DNA of 64,000 nt from Nymphaea colorata (lineage: Eukaryota; Streptophyta; Magnoliopsida; Nymphaeales; Nymphaeaceae), in the NCBI RefSeq assembly GCF_008831285.2, contig NC_045149.1:1738001-1802000 (forward strand), written 5' to 3'. Under the pieces are notes generated by a model. The model did not search any database, was not told where the DNA came from, and saw only the letters and a program-made list of their open reading frames with translations. Positions 25,250 to 37,331 of this stretch are shown piece after piece; within the stretch, counting starts at the first letter, position 1; each line of letters opens with the position of its first letter. The translations under genes were made by a program, and so were the position numbers.

Positions 25250-26724
25250 ATGAATGGAAGGATGCTATGTTAGAAGAATTAGATGCCTTAAGGAAATAAA
25301 AACATGGAAAATGCAAGATTTACCTCTAGAAAAAAATACAATTGGATGTAAATGGGTCTACAAAGTGAAACCTAAAAGTGATGGGACTTTAGAAAGATAT
25401 AAATTTAATCTTGTTGCTGAGGGATATACTTAAGAATATGGAATCATATGAAAAAACCATTGCCCCCATAGCTAGGATGACTACTGTTAGAACTCTTATT
25501 GCATTGGCTTTTATTGAGAAATGGAACATCTACCAAATGGATGTTAAAAATATTTTTTTAATAGATATATTGTGGAAGAAGTTTATATGGATGCACCATG
25601 AGGATTAACATTCCTCCAACGAAAGGTGTTCAGACTTAAGAAAACTTTATATGAACTTAAAAAAGCTCTTAAAGCTTGGTTTGATCAATTTACTTCCATT
25701 ATTTCTAATTATTGTTTTAACTCACATTTATCTGACACTCCATTATCAAGAATATTTCTTTAGGTACCATAATTCTCCTATTATATGTTGATGACATGAT
25801 AATTACAAGTAATGACAAAGAAGAAATTAAAGAATGTAAGAGTTTGCTACAAAAGACTTTTGAAATGAAAGGTCTAGGTTTTCCAACACACTTTCATGGA
25901 ATAGAAGTTGCATATTTTTCTAGAGGCTATTTTTTATCACAAACTAAGTTTTTTGTAAAGATTATTGCTAAATAAAGCAAATATGAAGAAAAATTGTGGA
26001 AACTCCTAAACCAGTAAGGAGTAAAATAAAGATTGTTGATGGAGTTACTCTTACCAATCCTACACCCTACAGATAGCTTATAGGATCATTAATATATCTT
26101 AGTATACCCATCATGATATTCTCATATTTTTCATATAGTAAGTCAATTTCAACATGTTTCATCAACTATTTATATGGGAGCTGTTTTTCGAATCATCAAA
26201 TACTTTAAATGTACGATAAATAAGAGAGTATTTTTGGCACCTTCTTCTTCTATCAATTTGATTGCTTTTATTGATGTTGATTCAGGTGGAGATCTATGAT
26301 AGACATTCAATTACTATGTCTTGCATTTTTTTAAGAGAATCACTCATCTTGGTGGAAGCATAAGAAACAGTATGAAGTTTCTCTCTCCTTTATAGAAGCT
26401 AAATACCGTGCCATGACCTCTACAACCATGGAAATCATTTGGCTATGTCAAATGTTTCTTGATATGAGAACAAGAATACAAGAACCTACTCAGATGTGTT
26501 GTAATAACAAAAGTTCTATTTATATTGCTAGAGACCATACATTTCATGAACGTACTAAGCATGTAGAGATGGGTTTCTATTATGTTCGTGAAGAATTTCT
26601 GCAGAAAACTATCAAACTTCCATATGATCCTTCCAAATTCCAACTAGCCAATTTCTTCACTAAACCCCTATGTTCACCCATGTTTAAATTTCTTTTAGAT
26701 AATCTTTCAATGATAGCGCGGTAA
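25250..26724 (+). pseudogene. Copia B reverse transcriptase and RNase H remnants
   Basis: The RT region reads EWKDAMLEELDAL near 25255, APIARMTTVRTLIALAF near 25462 and YQMDVKNIFL near 25531. A LLYVDDMIIT-like block lies near 25780. The RNase H region is open at 26413-26724 with FHERTKHVEMGFYYVREEF and FTKPL, the usual copia C-terminal signature. It ends next to TTTGAGGGCC, a likely polypurine tract, before the 3' LTR. Confidence 0.85.
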
Positions 26725-26736
26725 GTTTGAGGGCCA

Positions 26737-27170
26737 TATTAAGAAATACAGTATTTGTATTATATACATAAGCATATATTACCTATTTCCATGTATATAT
26801 AATGCATATCTAACTAGAGATAATATATGTTTATATGTTTTTAAAATTAATACCTGAATATATGAGTTAATGTAATTTTTGGTCTTTTATTTTTATTTTA
26901 TTTTATATTTTATTTATTTTTTGTATTACTACTAGCCGTTAGCTAGCTCCAACAGCCCCTAAAGGAGCCATTGGAAGCTAGTCTTTGCTGCCTTTTTCCT
27001 TTTCCTAATTCTTTCTTGTGTAGAAATAGGGAAATATTCCCTTTTCAATGTAAGTTGTAATATACAGCAGTTTTAGTGATTAAATAAGAGATTTTCTTCT
27101 TCTTCTTTGTGGCCTTAGTGCCTATTCTTGGCAAGTGACGATTTTTGTGTCTATTGAAGACACTTTCTCA
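26737..27170 (+). repeat. Copia B 3' LTR
   Basis: The 434-bp partner of the 5' LTR begins TATTAAGAAATAC and ends ACACTTTCTCA. Divergence from the 5' LTR is high (many substitutions and indels), indicating an old insertion. Confidence 0.85.
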
Positions 27171-27175
27171 AGAAG

Positions 27176-29734
27176 GTCATTAGCAGGCCTATGATAAGCA
27201 TCATTGAGAACAATATGACTGCAAGAAGTACTTAGTCCAGTAAAAGAAGGCTTTAAGGATGCTACTATAGGCCATTGCATACTTGGTAACTGGGAATGCT
27301 TTCCTTTGTATGATCTAGGAAAGTAGAAAAAAAAAACATCATGAAAAGCCTTACATACAAACATCATAAATGCCTGTAGACCTTTCAATTTAATCAACGT
27401 ATGATTAAAAAAAAGTGATAAAGGAGAAATATCACCTTGTCCTGCCATATAGCAAAAGATGTATCAGCTAGAAATTTCAAATTAAGAACATTTGTCTTGC
27501 AAAAAACAACTTTAATGCCAAAACTATAAGCGAGCAATATGTACGATTTGAACAATGGTGAAATGTCATCTTTTGCTATATAACATAAGAAAATGTAGGT
27601 TACAACCAATAGATACAAAAATATGTGGAGCTAGCCTATTGTGGTTCCATATGTGCGAAGCACTAAAATTAGGACTATTGTGCAAGGGGCCACCAACAGT
27701 ATCATTTTCAAAACAAACTTTTGCAGTTGTACTTTTGGAGTAGATAACGGTTACACTTTATGCAAAGTTATTTAGACTTACTAATAGTAAAAGAGCATGA
27801 AGGCTACCTAAACTACTTATGCAGCACAAACAATGAACAATAACATGAAATGATTCAACTGGTTGCATTATAAGATTGACCATATGCATTATAGTTATTG
27901 TGAAATGCAAGTACCAAATATAGTTGACCTATCATGTCAACTTGTGAATTACTACTTCCTTACATTGAAAATCTTAGCATAAGCCATTTTTTCTAATTAA
28001 TGGACACTAGCAAATATTCTTGCACACAAGTGTTGAATATTTTGAAAAGAGATAGAAAGGTGAAAAAAATCATGAACATGTCATTTAAGAAAGTGTACAA
28101 GTTATGCTTCTTACTTTACAAAAATAGGTTGACATAACCACACCCATGAATTAGATTTTCATGTTAGTTGTTACCTTGAATTTCATATCACTATCAAATT
28201 TTGTATCTTATTTTAATTGGAATAGCTGCCCTAATTTGTTTTAGTTCAAAATGGATTTTTTAATACTGCAACTAGTGCTGAAATTAATTTGCATAATAAA
28301 AGTTTATTCATGATTTTAAAATTGTTGAATAAAAAACAATTAGATATTTAATTGATATAAAACAAAAAGGTTGTGCACATTCATTTTGACAAGTTAGATG
28401 AAACTTTGCTAGGATTTTTTTTCCTTGGTCCAAGCTTAATCAGTTCTACTAGCAGCCAAGTCTGAGATAATATCAAATTTCAAATGGCAACCCCTTAGTT
28501 GACCAAACTGAAATCTAGTAAAAAGTTCCTTATGTACATTTCAGTTAAGGATAAAATGCAACTAAGTTATGTAAAAATACGTAAGTTAAGTAACAGACTT
28601 TTTTATTCATCTTTGACCAAAAGATTTGCCATGAGATCAGGGCCATTATTTGGTCTTGGTTAGGGTGTCTATCTCAAGGGCTATTATGGGTCTCAAACAG
28701 CAACTACCTCACAAGTTGTCCATGTTTGGGGTTATAAATTCAGCCCTTTCTACATGCAAGATGTTGTCATTCGCCCAAAATATGCCATTCCAACTAGGTC
28801 AGCAAGCCGTACCATAGCTGGGTGCTTGGGTAAAGCATTGCTGGCATGCAAGGCAAGTCCATAGTGTTTGACATCTCTTTTCATCTTTGGGTAGAGGAAC
28901 CATCACAGAGAATGGAAATTGTTCAATCTTCACCATAGTTCTCGATCCCGAGGGCTATCATGGGTCTTTGACAGCAACTCTGTTCACAAGTTTTCTATCT
29001 TTGAGATGTAAGCTTGGTCTCTAGGGCTATCATGGGTCTTTGGTAGAAACTCTATTCATAAGCTTTCTATCTTTGTGATGTACGATCGGTCCCTGTTGAC
29101 ATTTAGGGCATTGTCTTAAAACCCAAATCTTTGACATATGTCATTTTTCGCCAGTTGAGCAAACTACACCTTGGTTGATCCTTTGGCTGATAAAATGGCT
29201 GCTATATACCATAAGCATTTCTAGCTTGGTGTCTTCAACCTGATCAGTGGCCAAGCGGCCTTGGCCATGGGTCTTTCACCATGATCTCAATCCTTCTGAT
29301 CATTGACAAATTTTTAAGTATGACATATTGTTAACAATATTGAACACCTGTCCTAGGGAGTAGGCAGCCAATCTTTTCTTCCACCACATAGTAAAGTATC
29401 AGAGGTTGCCCACGGAAATTGGAAGATACCATGACACCCAATTTATAGGCCACTATCGAATGCCCAAGTTTAACATTCCATAAATGAAACTCAAACATTC
29501 AACCATAAAACAGCAAACAAACAGAGCAAGTATTATACTTAAAGTTATGTTATTACAAATAAAAGAATTGGCTGGTCCTTCTTAAGATAGCAGCTTTAAA
29601 ACTTGCAGCACATTAGAATGTCTAAAATAAGTTTGTTCAAAGTAGTGCTTGGAATGCAGCATTGATGCTGTTGGATGTTGTCTTGGCCATAGAACCCATG
29701 CCCGACCATTGCCAGATTTGCTCATGACAAGTGG
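27176..29734. other. Unassigned DNA
   Basis: No coding homology was identified. The right part (from about 28650) contains a short tandem repeat and could be an internal or LTR part of the gypsy element whose integrase end follows, but no protein trace supports this. Confidence 0.4.
28678..29095. repeat. 72-bp direct tandem repeat plus a distant copy
   Basis: Two adjacent units at 28952-29023 and 29024-29095 share GGGCTATCATGGGTCTTTG, then GCAACTCT-like and AAGTTTTCTATCTTT-like segments. A more diverged copy begins at 28678. The array is imperfect and non-coding as far as can be seen. Confidence 0.7.
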
Positions 29735-30300
29735 CTGCCACAGCAAGAGAGTGTCTGATCAAGTCCATAAATGGACAAACAAGTCCACATATTGGAACCA
29801 TCGACATTGGAATTTGTTATATGTGACGAAGTCAAATTGAAGCTTAAATTTGGAAAAACGCTAAAGCAAAGTGGTCCATAAAGATTTGGTTCTAGAGTAC
29901 CATGACCCTTTCAAGGGGCTTTGTGGTTCGTTGGCCTATAGATTGGACTTTTAGGCCAGCTTGCCAGGATTAAGTCCCCTTTGGTAATTAATATAAGTTT
30001 CTATTGAAGCCCCACCATTGAGATGATTAGTCCCCTTAATGGGCAAAGCTAGACCAAGCCCCTCCAAAGTAGGTCTGGGAAAGGGTTGAAAAGGTCCTGG
30101 ACCTTTGGTTGAGGGGAATAATCAAAGTCCAAGAAAAGGAGTACTTGGTCAGATGGAAAGATCAGTAGGCCATTAAGCATAGTTGGGAATGACAAGAAAC
30201 TGCATGGTAGCTTGAAAAGAAACTAGAATATCATCCTACCAGCTTGATGACATCAAGAAGTGTCGGTGGGATAAGCCAGTAAGGTCCATACCTAAGGCTA
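29735..30300 (+). pseudogene. Ty3/gypsy integrase C-terminus with chromodomain remnant
   Basis: Decayed frames read VHKDLVLEYHDPFKGL near 29870 and LAYRLDF-ASLPG near 29931-29970. These match the GPY/F-type integrase end (FGPFxV...VAYRLxLP). Then KEYLVRWKDQ near 30137-30165, followed by sequence giving KHSWE and AWQLEKKLE, matches a chromodomain. This combination marks the chromovirus branch of Ty3/gypsy elements. Upstream polymerase parts are not found nearby, so only the tail survives. Confidence 0.7.
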
Positions 30301-30540
30301 CACGGACTTCCTAGCCATGGTTGCCCGACATTTCAGGCTGAGGTCACTTGACAATACTGGCCAAATGTTCTCTAATCTTGCTAGCGAAAAGCACATGACT
30401 GGAAAAGTGTATGGAAGATGATGGGCACGTAATACTCCTCCTGGATGCAAAGAGTCAATGGCAATTACATCTATGTAGGAAACATCTATCATAATAGCTG
30501 AACATGATTCTTAAACCACATTGGGGTGGTTTCAAATACT

Positions 30541-30616
<76 letters not shown>

Positions 30617-30618
30617 AG
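30541..30618. repeat. Compound microsatellite (CA)n-(TA)n-(GA)n
   Basis: Consecutive CA, TA and GA dinucleotide tracts. Confidence 0.9.
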
Positions 30619-30896
30619 TCAGGTGTAATGAGTGATTGTGTTTCATGTATCTCATGATTGACAGGGGGGCATATGATTTCATTTTAGTGGATGCCCCCGA
30701 TTGAGCCTCACTTTAATGTCATCGGCTCCTTTCTTTCCCATGGTCTCTCACTCTCTCTCTTCCTTCTTGCTCTCCTATCTCCCTCTGTGATGTTGACCAG
30801 CATGCCAATGGCGACCATCTCCGTCAACAGCGACTGGCATGCTGGCAGCAGCACGCTGGTACCTATACTCCTCTATTATATCTCTCTCTCACTGTT

Positions 30897-31196
30897 TGAT
30901 AACTTTTGAGAGAGAGAGTAGAAAGAAGAGGATGCACATAGATTTACGTGGTTCAGATCTGTAAATCCTACATCCATGATAAGAACATTACGCAGCCTTG
31001 CTCTATTTTTCATTTTTCTCTTTACAGGTTACAATGAATATATGTAGTCATTGGAGGAAGACCAACAAGGAAGGCGTTTCCTCAATGGCACACCAACAGC
31101 TATAAGAGAAGTATATGGCAACAAGAGCAAATACTAACAAAGTAAGAAGTTATTGACAAATTCCTCTGCAGGATGTGTAACATCGACTTCTCATCA
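30897..31196 (-). repeat. Copia C 3' LTR
   Basis: The 300-bp repeat reads TGATGAGAAG at its minus-strand start and ends in TTATCA. It is preceded (minus strand) by the purine-rich tract CTTGAGGGGGAG. It aligns along its entire length with 35320-35620. Confidence 0.9.
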
Positions 31197-31480
31197 CTCC
31201 CCCTCAAGTGGGGCGTACAAGTCATGGCAGCTCTTGATATTGTTGTGGTTAATCCATCTGCAAGCTGTTTTGAACTTGGTGTGAAGGGAATACTGATTTC
31301 ACCATTCTGGAGCTTTTCTCGTATGAAGTAACAATCAATTTCTATATGTTTTGTCCTTTCATGGAACGCGGCATTTGCTGCAATATGTATGGCCGCTTGA
31401 TTATCGCAGTGCATCGGTGTAGGAGAACTGAATTCTAAGCCCATTTCAGATAAAAAGGGTACAAATCCAAGTAATTTCAC
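31100..31480 (-). pseudogene. Copia C RNase H remnant
   Basis: The open frame carries MHCDNQAAIHIAANAAFHER then TKHIEIDCYFIREK and QLADGLT, the conserved end of copia RNase H including the D-N-x-A motif. The frame runs on through the purine tract into the 3' LTR. Confidence 0.85.
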
Positions 31481-31849
31481 TAGCTATAGTGGCCATCGCC
31501 CTGTATTCTTTTTCTGCATTGGACCTAGAAGTGACTCGTTGTTTCTTACTTTGCCAAGATACTAGGTTATCGTCTACATAAATACAATATCTAGTGGTGG
31601 ATTTTCGATCCATGCTTCCTCCTCTATCTACATCAGAATATGCTCTAATGTTGACATGGCCATTTTATTTATATAATAATCTTTGGCCATGAGACTTTTT
31701 CAAATATTTGAGAATCCGTTCAACCATGTCTCAATGTTCCTAAGTCGGATCATGCATATGTTGACTAACAAGATTTACTACATAGGTGATGTTGGGTCTC
31801 ATAACTGTGAGATATATAAGCCTTCCTACCAGTGTTGATATCTTAAAAT

Positions 31850-32646
31850 TTATGGAGTTTCCTGTTTCAATGCTTCTTTGTTGTTGATGACCGATGGTAT
31901 ATCTACAAGATGACATCCAAGTTTTCCAGTTTCTTTGAGTAGATCGGTGACATATTTTTTTTGTGACATAAATAGTCTTTTCCTTGACTGAGCAATCTCT
32001 ATTCCCAAAAAGTATTTTAACTTTCCCAAATCTTTTATGTCGAAGGCCTTTTGAAGCAATTCTTTCGCATCCTTGATCTTGGGATTGTTGTTTCCTGTGA
32101 TAATTATCTCATCTACATAGATAAGCACCAAAGTAATATTGTTGTCTTTTTTATTGATAAACAACGAATTTTTGTCTTTACTCTGTAGAATCCATATTGT
32201 TCAAGAGCTTTGATCAATTTGAAGTGCCACACTTGAGGAGATTGTTTAAGTCCATATATCGATTTTCATAGCTTGCATACTGATGTAGAATTCTCTTGAG
32301 TCCTTCCAAGAGGTAGCTTCATATATACTTCTTCTTGTAAGTCTCCCTGCAAAAAAACATTCTTTACATCTAATTGAAATAGTGGCCAATCATAATTGTA
32401 AGCAAGCGAGAGCAATATTCGAACAGTATTCATCTTAGCTACCGGGGCAAATGTTTCCTCGTAATCCAATCCTTCTGTTTGAGTATACCCTTTTGCGACC
32501 AGCCTGGCCTTGTATTTTTCCACTATTCTATCACTGTTGTATTTGATTTTAAAAACCCATCTGCAGCCAACCACACGTTTTTCTTCAGGCAATTGAGTAA
32601 TCTCCCATGTTTGATTTTTGTTTAAGGCATCAAGCTCTTCCTGCAT
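31850..32646 (-). pseudogene. Copia C reverse transcriptase remnant
   Basis: Two frames cover RT. At 32646-32266 are MQEELDALNKNQTWE, VVGCRWVFKIKYN, LVAKGYTQTEGLDYEETFAP and QLDVKNVFLQGDL. At 32164-31850 are LVLIYVDEIIITG, where the catalytic YVDD has become YVDE, and KDLGKLKYFLGIE. A frameshift separates the two frames. The altered YVDD and the shift make it inactive. Confidence 0.9.
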
Positions 32647-32823
32647 AGCTTAGATCCCAATACGATTATCTTTGGCCTCCTCATAAGATATTGGTTTTAG
32701 TTCTCTTTCTATGGTGGCCAAAACTGCCTTATATGTCACATAAGATCTTGGTTCTTTGTGATCTTCTAGGCTCGGTGACTTCAGTTGTGCCCCCTTCAAC
32801 TTCATGAGCTCCCATGTTTTCGA

Positions 32824-33705
32824 TCAAGGTCTGCACTTGAGCTTCTTCTGATGCATTATGATAACCTTGGTTGGTAGAATGGCAACCAAATCATCATATA
32901 TGCTATTGTTTGGCAAAATACTCTCCCCCTGCCATCTTTCTTGATGATGGTGATTTTTGAAATATGGCACTGACTCATCAAATTTGACATCTCTAGAGAT
33001 ATACATGCACTGGTCATAAGCGTTGTAGCATCTATAGCCTTTTTTGTTGACTGAATATCCCATAAACATACACTTGTGAGCTTCGGGACTAAGTTTGTCT
33101 CGTTAGTTTTGTCGATAATAACATTCACAGTGCTACCGAACAATTTCAAGTGATTGATACTAATGTTGCATCCTGTAAGAATGTGAAGAGGCGATTTTCC
33201 TCTTAGTCTTTAGCTAAGAGTTCGGTTAATCAGGTAGCAAGCAGTCATAATCGGCTCGCTCCAAAACTGTTTAGGCATACAAGACTGAAAAAGTATTTCA
33301 AGAATATGACGATTTTTTCTCTCGACTACTCCGTTTTGTTGCTGAGTTTTTACACATGAATATTGATGCATCATTATTCTCAAAATTTTCAAAAAAATTG
33401 TTTTTAAACTCAGTCCCATTGTCGGTTGTGAGGGTCTTAATACCAACATTGTGTAGAGTTCTCACCATATTATAGTAAATCACAAATTTTTCAAAAACTT
33501 GATCCTTGAAATTGAGAAGATATAACCAAGTTACCTTAGAGAAATCATCAATAAATGATAAATAATATTTAAAACCATTATAAGATGTTACTGGGCAGGA
33601 ACCCAAAAGATCAGCATACACCAATTCAAACGGTTTACTAGCAACAGTTTCAGACAAACCAAAAGGATGATGAGTCATTTTAGCATATTGACAAATTTCA
33701 CACAT
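32824..33705 (-). pseudogene. Copia C integrase remnant
   Basis: The frame at 33705-33298 has MCEICQYAKMTHHPF (end of the zinc-binding HHCC region), FELVYADLLG with the first catalytic Asp, and TLTTDNGTEF with the second. The frame at 33449-33210 has QQNGVVERKNRH with the catalytic Glu. Frames at 33149-32824 continue with MGYSVNKKGYRCYN. Frameshifts join these pieces. Confidence 0.85.
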
Positions 33706-35257
33706 GTAAATCTAAAGTTTCATGAGGAAAAAATTAATGACAAAGTTCTACTAGACGGGTGGCCAAGTCTGCAATGCTATAAATGAGAATCAAATCCCGA
33801 GCTAGTAGTCATAGCAACATTATTATTTTGACTGACCACATACACTCCATTCTCTTATTTTCCTTCACCAATGGTCATCTTCGCCAACCTGTCCTGAAAG
33901 ATTACATTGGTGGGAGAAAAAATAACATTGCAATTTAGATAATGTGTAATCTTAGAAACAGAGAGAAGATTGGATGCTAAATTAGGCATATAACTTCAAT
34001 TCGTTTTCAAAAAAACTTGCTTTTCCAACTTCAACAACTTTAATGGAGGTGCCATCAGCTATAAACACAGTTCTATTTTTACTTGTTTTCTATACCGTTC
34101 AAGTTATTGTGAAAACATGACATATGCTCAGATGCACCTGAATCCATGATCCAAGAGTAATGTCTAGTAAGAGAGGGGTCTAAGTTCATACGAGGTTGAT
34201 TTCTAGGTGAAGTGAACGCTGATGTAGCAGTTATCATGTTGGTGGGTTTCTAGCCATTCAGAATTTTAATCATCTTTGCAATAGTAGCAAGAGTAACCTC
34301 ACCTTCGTCGGATTGAACCAACTGTGTTTGTGGTTTATACTACTGTTTCAGAGGATCTCCCTTGTTGGTAGGTTTGCCATGTGAATTCCAGCATTTTTCT
34401 CGAACATGCCCTTCTTTTTTCAGTATGTGCACACTGGTCATTTGTCTCTATTTTTGAATGACTGCTGAGCCTTCATTTTTTCTTCATGTTTTTCAATGAC
34501 CAAGGCATTAAAAGCAACTTTTTCAATGTTTTCACGACTAGTTTTAGTATCAATAGTGTCACTGATGCTCATAATCTTCCTCCTTTTTTCTCCTCGTAAG
34601 AGGGTGTTACACACCATATCCAAAGACATCAGATCTGAAGTCATTAATATTTGGCTTCTTGCTTGTTTGTAATCTTCACCTAAACCAGCCAATAGTTTGA
34701 AAGTTCTTTCTTGATCTCACTACCTCTTGATGCGAGCAAGGTCAATTGAAAGCGGACAATGAGAATCCATCTCATTCCACTTCCCTTTGAGCGTAGCAAT
34801 ATAGTCTCTCAAGGTCATATAACATTTCTTCAACTCATAAATTTCATGAGAGAGTTGATACATGTGTGTCATATTGTATTTTTCACTATATAATTCTTTG
34901 GCAGCATTCCATATTTCTTGGGTAGTTTCGAAATAATAAAAACTCTCAACAATTTTAGCATCCATAGAATTCAATAACCAAGACATGACCATATGATTAC
35001 CAAACTCCCACTCATCATAGTTAGGGTCGTCAATGGTTGGTTTTGAATTTTTTTCCATTAACAAACCCAAGTTTACATTTTCCACTTAAAAACAGAGTAG
35101 CAGCTTTGGACCATGACATGTAATTTAAGCCATTCAATGGAATTTTTGTAATTTTGAGAATGGTGGTACCTATCTCCATGGCAATATGTTGTTGTGTATA
35201 AGATCCACCAGTCGAGTTCAGTCTTCGACAATCACTAGTTCCTTCATTGCCGTCCAT
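33706..35257 (-). pseudogene. Copia C gag and protease remnants
   Basis: Gag begins at about 35257. It contains ILKITKIPLNGLNYMSWSKA, then (35085-34720) NYDEWEFGNHMVMSWLLNSM and YIATLKGKWNEMD, then (34692-34438) MAGLGEDYKQARSQIL. A zinc-knuckle remnant follows near 34400. The protease block SWIMDSGASEHMS lies near 34155-34115. Several stops interrupt it. Confidence 0.85.
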
Positions 35258-35307
35258 TGATAAATAAGAGAAACAGGAATGAACTTGAAACTTTGAAGCC
35301 TTTCACT

Positions 35308-35319
35308 GCTATGATACCA
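35308..35319 (-). promoter_or_regulatory. Copia C primer-binding site
   Basis: On the minus strand TGGTATCATAGC follows the 5' LTR immediately. It differs by one base from the initiator-Met tRNA complement TGGTATCAGAGC. Confidence 0.85.
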
Positions 35320-35620
35320 TGATAAATTTTGAGAGAGAGAGTAGAAAGAAGAGGATGCACACAGATTTACGTGGTTCGGATATGTAAATCCGAGATCCAC
35401 GATAAGAACATCACGCAGCCTTGCTCTATTTTTTCATTATTCTCTTTACAGGTTACAATAAATATATGTAGTCATTGGAGGAAGACCAATAAGGAAGGCA
35501 TTTCCTCAATGGCACACTAATGGCTATAAGAGAAGTATATGGCAACAAGAGCAAATACTAACAAGGTAAGAAGTTATTGACAAATTCATCTGCGTGATGT
35601 GTAACGTTGATTTCTCATCA
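35320..35620 (-). repeat. Copia C 5' LTR
   Basis: The 301-bp partner of 30897-31196 has the same TG...CA ends and one small length difference within a T run. Confidence 0.9.
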
Positions 35621-37331
35621 CTTTCTCTCACCTGCTCACATGTGCATATTTCTTTGGTCTTACCTGTGCTTTCTATATACTCCCTGTACTCTCGCTCTCT
35701 CTAGCTACCTCTTCTTCTTTTTGAGGTGCTGCAGGAGAGTCCCTCATGTACCTAACCATTTTCTTTTACTTATCCTATGTGAGATCCAAGCCAGGCTTTT
35801 GATCCCCACTCTCCTGTGGTCGTCTAAGGGATTTGTCTAAGTTTGAGTTGAGAGTCTAGTTGTCTACAATTTTCATATTTTTCTCTTTTTACCAATGTTG
35901 TCGGGTATGATCCGTATAATAACTATTTGGTGACGTCCATTAAAGAAGCTTTAATTTGCAGGTGGATCTGGTGTTGTTTCTACAGTTTATGTTTATTAGT
36001 GTCTAGACCCAAGGTTGGTACTTGTTCAGGTTCAACTAATTGCTGGGTGCATATTGACAACTCATGTGAATATGTTTAAGAAGATCCATTATTAAATATT
36101 CATCTAAGAGGAAAGGTTTATGACAAAAAACAAATGGATCTAAGTTCATTGCATGGCTTATTTTCTCATAGTTTTTCTAGTACTAGAATTTGGGAACACC
36201 ATAAATCTGAGAAACTCAAATTACTTTTAAAATAATTGTTTAAATGCTGAAGACAAATTCTTACTTTTCTCCATTATGAAGTCAACAATTGGATATCTGC
36301 ATTCAAAACTACATAACTGGGAAAACTTGCATTTTAAAGGACTTGGTGAGTTTGCATATGTTATTACTTATTTCTTGATGTGTTTGATTTGGACCATTTC
36401 AAGATGATATCTCTCTCTTTGAAAACAGCCTTATTTCCTTTTTGTAAGTTCAAAAACCTAATTTTTGGTGTTTTTATCTTGCAGAATGTCCATGAAGCAT
36501 ACCTACTAGTCGAAGGATTCCACATTCACTCTGGTATCAATATTGTATCAAAGAATGCAACCATCAAGGGGAAACCTAAAAGTTTAAGTTGGGTTCTTGC
36601 TAGAGATGAACCACGTTGAGGGTGAAAGTTTAAGTTTGAACTGTAATGAGAATAACTATAGGGGTGAAACATAAGAAATGTAAACTGTAATGAGAAATTA
36701 ATATAGAAAACATAGAAAACGTGAACTCTAACAATGCCATTGTAATGAAAAATTGTGTCATTTTTTTCCATTGACACTTCGAAACAATGATGTTCATGAT
36801 TTGGTACTCAAGAAGGCTACACCGATTCTTGAAATGGTGAACAGTAAGCAAAGAGTGCCGATTTGCTTCATTATAGATAGATCAACTTTTGAATATGTTT
36901 CTTTTCCTATTTATACATCAATTTTTGGACACATTTTTTTCCAAAAGCATCTTCACATCATCAGCAACTCCAACCTTCAGCATCTCAGACTTGAGACGTT
37001 GGAATTGCTCATCTAGAGATGTTTAACATTTTCAAAACTGGCAGCCATAACATGAGCAACAGCAACCATGGTGCCCCAATTCTTGCTTCAAAGAAATTAA
37101 AATATCTTCAAACAAGAAAACAAACTTGTATACGAATGACTCCATGGACTAACAAAGCAGGCTCTCCATAAGAATGACCCAATGCCTTGCAGCCTAACCA
37201 AGCTATCCATACTGTAGGCATACAGATGGCAAACACATATAAACCATCTTTGCCTGGTTAGACGCTTAAGCACTAAAATTTGCTGGTGATAAAAAATGGC
37301 AACACAATTAGATTTGTCAAGACTGTGGAAA
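35621..37331. other. Unassigned DNA with a short open frame
   Basis: No gene was recognised. At 36485-36619 an open stretch (NVHEAYLLVEGFHIHSG...) follows a possible splice acceptor (TTTTTATCTTGCAG). It might be a captured or degenerate exon, but I do not recognise the protein and no partner exon is visible. Confidence 0.35.

Larger units (their letters stand above)
21591..27175 (+). mobile_element. Copia B: decayed Ty1/copia retrotransposon
   Basis: Two related LTRs (21596-21997 and 26737-27170) flank remnants of gag, protease, integrase, reverse transcriptase and RNase H in the normal copia order. A likely 5-bp target duplication is GGAAG (21591-21595) and AGAAG (27171-27175), four of five identical. 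No good initiator-Met primer-binding site is visible after the 5' LTR. Every coding part has stops and frameshifts, and the integrase region is tandemly duplicated. Confidence 0.85.
30897..35620 (-). mobile_element. Copia C: Ty1/copia retrotransposon, minus strand, decayed
   Basis: The element reads right to left: 5' LTR 35320-35620, primer-binding site 35308-35319, then gag, protease, integrase, RT and RNase H. A polypurine tract at about 31197-31212 and the 3' LTR 30897-31196 follow. The LTRs differ at roughly two dozen of 300 positions by eye. Coding parts contain stops and frameshifts but remain recognisable over the whole length. The flanking bases CTGTT and CTTTC do not form a convincing target duplication. 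Confidence 0.9.

Noticed and set aside
30887-30896. Target duplication for copia C
   Set aside because: CTGTT on the left and CTTTC on the right share only three of five bases. Both sides are CT-rich, so similarity is not informative.
36485-36619. Possible host exon after TTTTTATCTTGCAG
   Set aside because: The acceptor looks plausible, but the protein is not recognisable and no second exon, start or conserved motif supports a gene.
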